Positions 1-5,254 of a stretch of DNA of 5,254 bases are shown piece by piece; the stretch's first letter is position 1, and every line of letters begins with the position of its first letter. Source of the stretch: Hyphomonadaceae bacterium (GTDB taxonomy: Bacteria > Pseudomonadota > Alphaproteobacteria > Caulobacterales > Hyphomonadaceae); NCBI GenBank assembly GCA_030696545.1, contig JAUYSA010000342.1, positions 1 through 5,254 on the forward strand, written 5' to 3'. The notes under the pieces are model-generated. The model was not told where the DNA came from, searched no databases, and was given only the letters and a program-made list of their open reading frames with translations. The position numbers and the translations under genes are program-made.

Positions 1-1
1 G

Positions 2-1822
2 ATGCGCCGTGTCGGCGCGGTGGCCCGACTGATGCTGGTGCGGGCGGCGGCGGCGCAGTGGAGCGTGCCGGAGACGAGCCTGCGCACGGCGTCGGGCCGC
101 GTGCATAACGACAGCAGCAAACGTTCCATCGGTTATGGCGAGCTGGCGGCGCGCGCAGCGGGGATCGCGGCGCCCGATCCGGCGAAGGTTGCGCTGAAAG
201 ATCCGAAGGACTTCAAGATCATCGGCAAGCCGACCAAGAACGTCGATGCACCCAGCATCGTCACCGGCAAGCCACTCTACGGCATCGACGTGTCCGTGCC
301 TGGCATGCTGCATGCGGTCTATCAGAAATGCCCGGTGTTCGGCGGCAAGGCATTGTCGTTCAACGCCGACGTCGTGAAGGCGCAGCCCGGCGTGGTCGAC
401 GCCTTCATCGTGAAGGGCAATGGCAATCCCGAGGAGTTGCTCGACGGCGTCGCCATTGTCGCCGACTCCTGGTGGCGGGCCGAAAAGGTGCGCGAGAAGC
501 TGGTAGTCAAATGGGACGAAGGCGCCGGCGCTGCGCATTCCAGCGCAGGCTATGCCGCCGGAGCGGCTGCATTTTCGGGCAAGGTGCCGCAGCAATCAAT
601 CCGCACGGATGGCGACGTGGACGCGGCGCTGAGCAAGGCAGCGAAAGTGGTCGAGGCGACGTACCATTATCCTTTCATCGCACACGGCACGCTGGAGCCG
701 CAGGTTTGCGTCGTGAACATTACCGATGACAAAGCGGAGATCTGGACGCCAAGCCGTATGCCCGGTGAGGCCCGCGCCTATGCGGCGCGCGCGCTGAACA
801 CGATCGAGGCCAATATCAAGCTGCATATCGTGCGCGCGGGCGGCGCGTTTGGCCGGCGCAGGCAGTCGGACTTCGTCGCCGAAGCCATCGCGATCGCCAA
901 GGTTGTGGGGAAGCCGGTGAAGCTGCTGTGGTCGCGTGCGGACGATTTCCAGCACGACTTCTATCGCCCCGCCGGCTGGCATCACTTCAAGGCGGGCATC
1001 GATAGCGACGGCAAGCTGATCGCCTTCAAGGACCACTTCGTGACCTTCGGCGAGGCAGGCCGCTTCGCTCCCAGCTCCGACATCGCGCCGGGAGAATTTC
1101 CGGCAAGCCACGTGCCCAACTTCGCCCTCGGGGCGTCGCTGATCCCGCTCATAGCGCCAACAGGCCCCCTACGTGCGCCGCGCAGCAATGCGCTCAGCTT
1201 CGCTTTTCAGGGGTTCATCGACGAGCTGGCGGATGCGGCGGGCAAGGACCAGCTGCAGTTCCGGCTAGACCTGCTGAAGGCGGCGCGCACGGGAGCGCCG
1301 GGCAATTTCGACGCAAACCGCATGTACGCCGTGCTAGCGAAGGTCGGCGAGACATCCGGCTGGGGCAAGAGACTGCCGGCGGGCTCGGCGATGGGCGTTG
1401 CGTTCTACTTCTCGCACCAGGGCTATTTCGCGGAAGTCGCACAGGTTAATATGAGCGCGCGCGGCCTGACGGTAGAAAAAGTCTGGATCGTCGGCGATGT
1501 CGGGCGCCAGATCGTAAACCCGCTGCACGCGACCGCGATGTGCGAGGGCTCGGCGCTGGACGGCATCGGTTCGGCGCTCGGACAGAAGATCACGCTGGAG
1601 AACGGACGCGTGAAGGAAAGGACGTTCGCGGACCATCCCTTCATCCGCATGAGCCAGTCGCCCAAGGTGCAGGTGGATTTCCTGCTGTCGGACAACAATC
1701 CGACCGGACTTGGAGAACCTGCTCTTCCACCGGCGATCCCGGCCCTCTGCAACGCCATCTTCGCCGCCACGGGCAAGCGCATCCGCAGCCTGCCCATCGA
1801 TTTGGCGGCGCTTGGCGCTTGA
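2..1822 (+). CDS. Xanthine dehydrogenase-family molybdopterin-binding subunit (IorB/CoxL-like), 5' partial
   Basis: Large catalytic subunit of a molybdenum hydroxylase, which oxidises an aldehyde or N-heterocycle using water and passes electrons to a 2Fe-2S partner. The visible part is 606 residues and ends at TGA 1820-1822. Family members are usually about 700-780 residues with an N-terminal Tat signal, so roughly 100-170 residues lie upstream and the ATG at 2 is probably internal. Residues about 82-160 (from TGKPLYGIDV) match the a/b hammerhead domain. The cofactor-binding domains follow: FIAHGTLEP (225-233), the RAGGAFGRR loop (278-286), PTGPLRAPRSN (386-396) and GLGEP (569-573), where Glu572 fits the family's catalytic glutamate. 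The end, NAIFAATGKRIRSLPID, is typical of IorB-like proteins. The usual Gln of the AQxEG loop appears to be Met513. The substrate cannot be told from sequence. The 2Fe-2S partner would be expected upstream and is not visible. Family assignment is strong; the specific reaction is unknown. Confidence 0.92.
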   Translation: MRRVGAVARLMLVRAAAAQWSVPETSLRTASGRVHNDSSKRSIGYGELAARAAGIAAPDPAKVALKDPKDFKIIGKPTKNVDAPSIVTGKPLYGIDVSVPGMLHAVYQKCPVFGGKALSFNADVVKAQPGVVDAFIVKGNGNPEELLDGVAIVADSWWRAEKVREKLVVKWDEGAGAAHSSAGYAAGAAAFSGKVPQQSIRTDGDVDAALSKAAKVVEATYHYPFIAHGTLEPQVCVVNITDDKAEIWTPSRMPGEARAYAARALNTIEANIKLHIVRAGGAFGRRRQSDFVAEAIAIAKVVGKPVKLLWSRADDFQHDFYRPAGWHHFKAGIDSDGKLIAFKDHFVTFGEAGRFAPSSDIAPGEFPASHVPNFALGASLIPLIAPTGPLRAPRSNALSFAFQGFIDELADAAGKDQLQFRLDLLKAARTGAPGNFDANRMYAVLAKVGETSGWGKRLPAGSAMGVAFYFSHQGYFAEVAQVNMSARGLTVEKVWIVGDVGRQIVNPLHATAMCEGSALDGIGSALGQKITLENGRVKERTFADHPFIRMSQSPKVQVDFLLSDNNPTGLGEPALPPAIPALCNAIFAATGKRIRSLPIDLAALGA

Positions 1823-2023
1823 CCTGATCGACCCGAGCCCGCGGATGAAAACCGCACGGAGCTGATCACTTTGTGCAGGCAGGAGCGCCCAACATTTTTG
1901 CCTTCGGTGCGAATGTCTGCAATGAGCCAGATCGCGCGCCCCAACATCTTTCAATCGACCGGCGACTTCTCTCCGATAGCCGCCACTCAGGGCCGCGCGA
2001 ACCGCGGAATTCGATTCTGTAGC

Positions 2024-2035
2024 GTAAGCGCTTGC
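2024..2035. promoter_or_regulatory. Putative LacI/GalR-family operator
   Basis: The sequence GTAAGCGCTTGC is palindromic around AGCGCT at 2027-2032, with a perfect 8-bp core AAGCGCTT and one mismatched pair within the 12 bases. LacI/GalR-family repressors typically bind even palindromes with a central CG, and alphaproteobacterial sites for sugar-utilisation regulators often have an AGCGCT core. The site is 197 bases before the receptor ATG, which suits an operator for a promoter with a long leader. No LacI-type gene is visible in the window, so the regulator is inferred. A chance 8-bp palindrome cannot be excluded. Confidence 0.5.
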
Positions 2036-2220
2036 CGTCTTGAATGGTCGAGGCCCGCCTGCGGCCGATCAAGCTGCGCAAAAGGTGGCGCCAAAGCCAC
2101 GCATGATTTGACGCGTTAAATGCAGTGTCACGTGAGCGTCGTGAAACCGTCGCTTCATTGACGCCGCATTGTTGGGAAGCTGTCGTGCAAGCTGGATACG
2201 GACCGCGTCGGGTTGAGCTC

Positions 2221-2226
2221 GGAGGA
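2221..2226 (+). promoter_or_regulatory. Shine-Dalgarno site of the receptor gene
   Basis: GGAGGA lies 6 bases before the ATG at 2233. It decides the start: the same frame is open from a GTG at 2125, but that start would put 36 mostly charged or polar residues ahead of the signal peptide and has no comparable ribosome-binding site. Confidence 0.85.
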
Positions 2227-2232
2227 CGCGGT

Positions 2233-4860
2233 ATGACTTTGAAGAAGCTTCTTGTTGGCGCGAGCAGTGTTCTCGCATTTGCGGCACCCGCCTTCGCGCA
2301 GGGCCAGACACAATCAGCAAAGCCGCAGGACTCCGCGGATGTCGTCGTTGTCACAGGCACCGCGCTCAACCGCAAGGAAGCCATCGACGAGAAGCGCGAC
2401 GACAGCCGCACTATCGAGGCGCTGGGCGTCGACGAACTCGGCCAGCTCCCCGACAAGAACGTAGGCGAGAGCCTCAACCGCCTGCCCGGCGTCTCGATGC
2501 TCGTCGAGAAGGGCGAGGGCCGCTATGTGCAGATTCGCGGCGTCGCCTCCAACCTCAACAACGTCACGATCAACGGCGTCCAGATGGGCTCGCCGGAAGT
2601 CGAACTCGGCGGACGCCAGGCCCCGCTTGATATCATCTCAGGCGGCATTCTGGGCGGCGTTCAAGTTATCAAGACCCCGACCCCGGACATGGACGCCCAG
2701 GGCATCGGCGGCACAGTCAACGTCGAGACCAAGATGCCGTTCGATCGCAGCGACGATCTCTATGGCTATCTCACTGCGCGCTACGGCTATGAAGAAGAGC
2801 GCCCGCGTGATGAAGCCTTCGGCGGTCACGACCCCTACGCCGTCGACGGCACGCTGTCGGGCAAGATCGGCGACACGCTCGGCTGGCTGGTCGGCGGCAC
2901 GTTCTCTTCACGCGAATACGTCTCCACCGGCGTCTACCAGGATGACTGGACCCAGGTTCCGGGGCAGCCCGCTGGCGTCTCCCTGCCGGTCAACGTGAAG
3001 AACAACTACTACATCATCGGCCGCGAACGGACCAATCTGAGCGGCGCACTGCAATGGCAGCCGGACGCCAACTCCGAGTATTTCATCCGTGGCTTCTACG
3101 GCGAATGGAACGAGTATCAGTGGCGCAACCGCTATGAGCAGAATCTCTCGGGCAACCGCGTCACCCTGACCACGCCGACGAGCGGTACACAGAATACCGA
3201 CCGCGTCCTAGCCAACATCCGTCTCGAATACGCCGACAAGATCGTCTCCTCGATCGCCGCAGGCGGCGAAAACACGATCGAGGGCGTCATGCTGGACTAC
3301 CTGATCCAGGCCAACGCCAACGAGATCTCCGAGCCGTTCAGCAGCTGGGAATGGCGCTCTAGCACGACGGCGGTGGGCCCAAGCACGTTTGAAGTGGGCG
3401 GCGATGGCATCGTCACCATCACGCCGAACGCCGGCTCGCCCGATCGCACCAACCCCGCGCTCTTCCCGCTGCGTCGCGCGCGCTTCTTCACGCAGGACAT
3501 GCAGGAAGACGCAACCATCGCGCAGGTCAACGCGCGCTGGGACGTCAACCCGGACTTCTACATCAAGACCGGCCTGAAAGCCTCGACGACCGACCGTGGG
3601 CTCGACGCCAACCAGAATGAGTTCCTGCCAAACGGCACGCCGATCAACCTCGCCACATCGCCGACTTTCAACCGCGGCGGCTTCACTAACCAGACGCAAA
3701 ACGGTGACGTGCCGAACATCTGGATGAACGTGCAGGGCATGGACGCCTATTTCGCTGATCCGGCCAACGCGGCGCGCTTCACGCCGAACACGGCGGCGAA
3801 CTTCACCTCCAACTTCGCATCCGACTACGATCTCAAGGAATCGATCCTCGCCGGCTACATCATGGCGGCTGGCTTTTTGGGTCCCTGGGAAGTGATCGGC
3901 GGCGTCCGCGTCGAGAACACGGACGTGGACAGCTCAGGCTACCTGCTGCGCGGCACGACATCGCAGACGCGCGTCAGCTCCGGCGGCGACTATACCGAAG
4001 TCCTCCCCGGCCTGCTGGTGAACTTCCGCCCGACCGACGAGTGGGTCATCCGCGGCGCCGTCACCCGCGCCATGGGCCGCCCCGACTACAGCCAGATCGC
4101 CCCGCGCTCGACCTTCACCGAGAACGGCGCGGTCGGGTCGGTATCCATCGGCAACCCGGACCTCGTCGCCCGCAAGTCGTGGAACTACGACCTCGGCATC
4201 GAATGGTATCCTGACCAGCTGACGGCGCTGTCCGCCTCGATCTTCTACAAGGACATCTCGGACCAGCTGGCCGGTCAGACCAACTCCTTCTCCACCCAGA
4301 GCGCGATGCAGGCCGAACTGTCGGCGCGCGGCCTCAACGGCATCGACACATCGGCCCTCACGCGTCTCGACGTGTCGACCACGATCAACGCCGGATCAGC
4401 CTTCCTGCAGGGCCTCGAGCTTTCGGCGCAGACGCAGTTCGACTACCTGCCCGAACCCTTCGATGGTCTCGGCGGGTCAGTGTCTGCGACCTTCATCGAA
4501 GGCGAGGTTGATCTCCCGGGCGGCGGTACAGCTCCGATCCAGGGCCAGGCGGAAACCACCTACGCCTTCAGCCTGTTCTATCAGAAGGGACCGATCGATC
4601 TTTCGGTCAGCTACGCCTTCAACGCAGACTACCTCGATGCCGACAACGCGAACCCTGCCCTGCGTCTCAACCAGGGCGAGTTCGGACGCTGGGACGCCAA
4701 GGCGAGCTACGCGATCACGGATGACTTCAAGGTCTTCCTCGAAGGCGTGAACCTCAACGACGAGCCGACCTCTGAATTCCAGGGCAGCATCGAGAGCCAG
4801 AATACCGAGTTCGAATATGTCGGCCGCACGATCTACCTAGGCGCCAGCTGGGGCTTCTGA
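2233..4860 (+). CDS. TonB-dependent outer-membrane receptor (Caulobacter/Xanthomonas type)
   Basis: An 875-residue outer-membrane transporter that would import a bound ligand using energy passed from TonB-ExbBD. The ATG at 2233 follows a strong Shine-Dalgarno site and starts a signal peptide: KK at 4-5, a hydrophobic stretch, and AFA before a likely cut at Ala22/Gln23. VVVVTG (37-42) is a TonB-box-like segment. The plug spans about 50-168, with PDKNVGESLNRLPGVS (73-88), YVQIRGV (98-104), VTINGVQ (111-117) and GGTVNVETK (159-167). The rest is a barrel rich in alternating aromatic strands, ending GRTIYLGASWGF with the C-terminal Phe used for outer-membrane assembly. The plug wording and length fit the TIGR01782-like receptor family, many members of which are linked to carbohydrate or other complex substrates. 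The gene has no frameshift. A lipoprotein gene follows 84 bases later, and a LacI-type site lies upstream, hinting at a sugar-related ligand; the ligand itself cannot be read from sequence. Confidence 0.95.
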   Translation: MTLKKLLVGASSVLAFAAPAFAQGQTQSAKPQDSADVVVVTGTALNRKEAIDEKRDDSRTIEALGVDELGQLPDKNVGESLNRLPGVSMLVEKGEGRYVQIRGVASNLNNVTINGVQMGSPEVELGGRQAPLDIISGGILGGVQVIKTPTPDMDAQGIGGTVNVETKMPFDRSDDLYGYLTARYGYEEERPRDEAFGGHDPYAVDGTLSGKIGDTLGWLVGGTFSSREYVSTGVYQDDWTQVPGQPAGVSLPVNVKNNYYIIGRERTNLSGALQWQPDANSEYFIRGFYGEWNEYQWRNRYEQNLSGNRVTLTTPTSGTQNTDRVLANIRLEYADKIVSSIAAGGENTIEGVMLDYLIQANANEISEPFSSWEWRSSTTAVGPSTFEVGGDGIVTITPNAGSPDRTNPALFPLRRARFFTQDMQEDATIAQVNARWDVNPDFYIKTGLKASTTDRGLDANQNEFLPNGTPINLATSPTFNRGGFTNQTQNGDVPNIWMNVQGMDAYFADPANAARFTPNTAANFTSNFASDYDLKESILAGYIMAAGFLGPWEVIGGVRVENTDVDSSGYLLRGTTSQTRVSSGGDYTEVLPGLLVNFRPTDEWVIRGAVTRAMGRPDYSQIAPRSTFTENGAVGSVSIGNPDLVARKSWNYDLGIEWYPDQLTALSASIFYKDISDQLAGQTNSFSTQSAMQAELSARGLNGIDTSALTRLDVSTTINAGSAFLQGLELSAQTQFDYLPEPFDGLGGSVSATFIEGEVDLPGGGTAPIQGQAETTYAFSLFYQKGPIDLSVSYAFNADYLDADNANPALRLNQGEFGRWDAKASYAITDDFKVFLEGVNLNDEPTSEFQGSIESQNTEFEYVGRTIYLGASWGF

Positions 4861-4862
4861 CC

Positions 4863-4879
4863 TGCTCACCTGACGAGCA
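4863..4879 (+). other. Short hairpin just after the receptor stop
   Basis: TGCTC (4863-4867) pairs with GAGCA (4875-4879) around a 7-base loop, 2 bases after the receptor stop codon. The stem is only 5 bp and may be chance. It precedes the much stronger hairpin at 4893-4922, so the two may together protect the receptor message end. Confidence 0.3.
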
Positions 4880-4892
4880 ATATGCCGGGCGC

Positions 4893-4922
4893 AGCCGGCC
4901 GGTGTGACCCCACCGGCCGGCT
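4893..4922 (+). terminator. Strong GC-rich hairpin between receptor and lipoprotein genes
   Basis: AGCCGGCCGGTG (4893-4904) and CACCGGCCGGCT (4911-4922) form a perfect 12-bp stem with a 6-base loop. No T tract follows (the next bases are CGCTCAGTTC), so it is not a classic intrinsic terminator. It could be a partial terminator, or a stabilising structure that keeps the upstream receptor message more abundant than the downstream gene. The hairpin is certain as sequence; its role is inferred. Confidence 0.6.
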
Positions 4923-4932
4923 CGCTCAGTTC

Positions 4933-4937
4933 AAGGA
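4933..4937 (+). promoter_or_regulatory. Shine-Dalgarno site of the lipoprotein gene
   Basis: AAGGA sits 7 bases before the ATG at 4945. It favours that start over the in-frame ATG at 4882, which would place the large hairpin inside the coding region and bury the signal peptide. Confidence 0.75.
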
Positions 4938-4944
4938 TAGAAAT

Positions 4945-5254
4945 ATGCGCGTGATGACATCGGGAGTGCTGGCCCTCGCCCTCGCAGCTTGCATCTCGGC
5001 GCCTGTCGTCGATGTGCCGGGGCCGCTGGTCGTACCCGACTATGTCGCGCCAACGCCTCTAAAGCTGGCCGCCACGACGATCCGCGAGTTCCCGGCGCCC
5101 GAGGCGGACCAGGGCGTCGCCGTCGACGCGCGCCATTTCTATCCCGTCGATAACACCGTCATCGCAAAGTATGACCGAACCAGCGGAGCACTGATCGCGC
5201 GCTGGGTCGCGCCGAAGAACGGCCTCGTGCGCCATCTCAACAGCTGCTTCGAGG
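4945..5254 (+). CDS. Envelope lipoprotein, probable beta-propeller-like protein, 3' partial
   Basis: The first 103 residues are visible and the frame stays open at the window edge. The N-terminus MRVMTSGVLALALAAC is a lipoprotein signal: a hydrophobic stretch and an LAAC lipobox with Cys16 as the expected lipidated residue. A proline-rich linker follows (about 17-45). The next part, with DQGVAVDARHFYPVDN, then VIAKYDRTSGALIARW and HLNSC (97-101), reads like the first blade of an NHL/SMP-30-like beta-propeller; similar proteins are sometimes labelled cycloisomerase or left hypothetical. This comparison is from memory and only one blade is visible, so the fold is tentative and no reaction is assigned. 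The ATG at 4945 is chosen for its AAGGA site and correct signal peptide. The gene lies 84 bases after the receptor on the same strand, so it is probably in the same unit, with the hairpin between them possibly lowering its expression. A role in binding or processing the receptor's ligand is inference. Confidence 0.8.
   Translation, partial: MRVMTSGVLALALAACISAPVVDVPGPLVVPDYVAPTPLKLAATTIREFPAPEADQGVAVDARHFYPVDNTVIAKYDRTSGALIARWVAPKNGLVRHLNSCFE

Larger units (their letters stand above)
1823..2232. other. 410-base intergenic / leader region upstream of the receptor
   Basis: No convincing gene is present. A forward reading frame at 1871-2119 (82 codons) and longer reverse frames crossing the region show no recognisable domain, and the reverse ones run into the neighbouring genes. 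The region holds a LacI-type near-palindrome (2024-2035), an imperfect direct repeat (1885-1899 and 1936-1951), a TCACGTGA palindrome (2128-2135) and two TTGACGC words (2108-2114, 2158-2164). It ends in a good Shine-Dalgarno sequence. It most likely contains the end of the hydroxylase transcript and the promoter and control region of the receptor, but I could not place a -35/-10 pair with confidence. Confidence 0.6.

Noticed and set aside
1841..1855. Possible terminator after the hydroxylase gene (GCGG/CCGC hairpin)
   Set aside because: The stem is only 4 bp and no T tract follows.
1334..1954. Two long reverse-strand frames over the end of the hydroxylase gene
   Set aside because: They lie opposite conserved cofactor-binding motifs of the hydroxylase and show no family resemblance.
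2172..2200. Possible promoter TTGGGA - 17 bases - GATACG before the receptor
   Set aside because: Only 4 of 6 and 3 of 6 bases match the usual consensus, which is expected by chance in a region this long.
2125..2232. GTG start giving a 911-residue receptor
   Set aside because: It adds 36 mostly charged or polar residues before a clear signal peptide, while the ATG at 2233 has GGAGGA at ideal spacing.
1866..2477. Reverse-strand frame of 203 codons across the intergenic region and receptor start
   Set aside because: No recognisable domain, and it overlaps the signal peptide and plug of the well-supported receptor gene; high-GC DNA commonly gives such open frames.
4882..4944. In-frame upstream ATG for the lipoprotein
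   Set aside because: It lacks a good ribosome-binding site and would bury the lipoprotein signal sequence behind 21 extra residues.
4945..5254. Beta-propeller phytase next to a TonB-dependent receptor
   Set aside because: This pairing is known in related bacteria, but the visible N-terminal part lacks the phytase opening (DDPAIW-like) and instead reads DQGVAVDARHFY.

Overview
The window looks like high-GC alphaproteobacterial DNA. The main reason is the 875-residue TonB-dependent receptor, which has the plug style typical of the large receptor families of Caulobacterales, Sphingomonadales and Hyphomonadaceae. A LacI/GalR-type AGCGCT operator and a Tat-family molybdenum hydroxylase fit the same groups. 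The genus cannot be fixed from this sequence.

Layout, all on the + strand: (1) positions 2-1822 hold the 3' part of a molybdopterin-binding subunit of the xanthine dehydrogenase superfamily (isoquinoline 1-oxidoreductase beta / CoxL type), whose 5' end lies outside the window. (2) Positions 1823-2232 are a 410-base region without a convincing gene. It carries a near-palindromic GTAAGCGCTTGC site at 2024-2035, a degenerate direct repeat and a TCACGTGA palindrome. (3) Positions 2233-4860 encode a complete TonB-dependent outer-membrane receptor with a signal peptide, plug and barrel. (4) Positions 4861-4944 hold two hairpins, one of them a strong 12-bp GC-rich stem without a T tract. (5) From 4945 to the window edge runs the start of a lipoprotein gene that is probably a secreted beta-propeller-like protein.

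The molybdenum hydroxylase appears to end its own transcription unit. The receptor and lipoprotein look like a second unit: the receptor would bring a ligand across the outer membrane, and the lipoprotein would bind or process that ligand in the envelope. The LacI-type operator suggests, by inference only, that a sugar or sugar-derived compound controls this unit. No mobile element, CRISPR array, tRNA or rRNA was seen. I found no clearly new system; the best leads are the putative operator and the receptor-lipoprotein pair.
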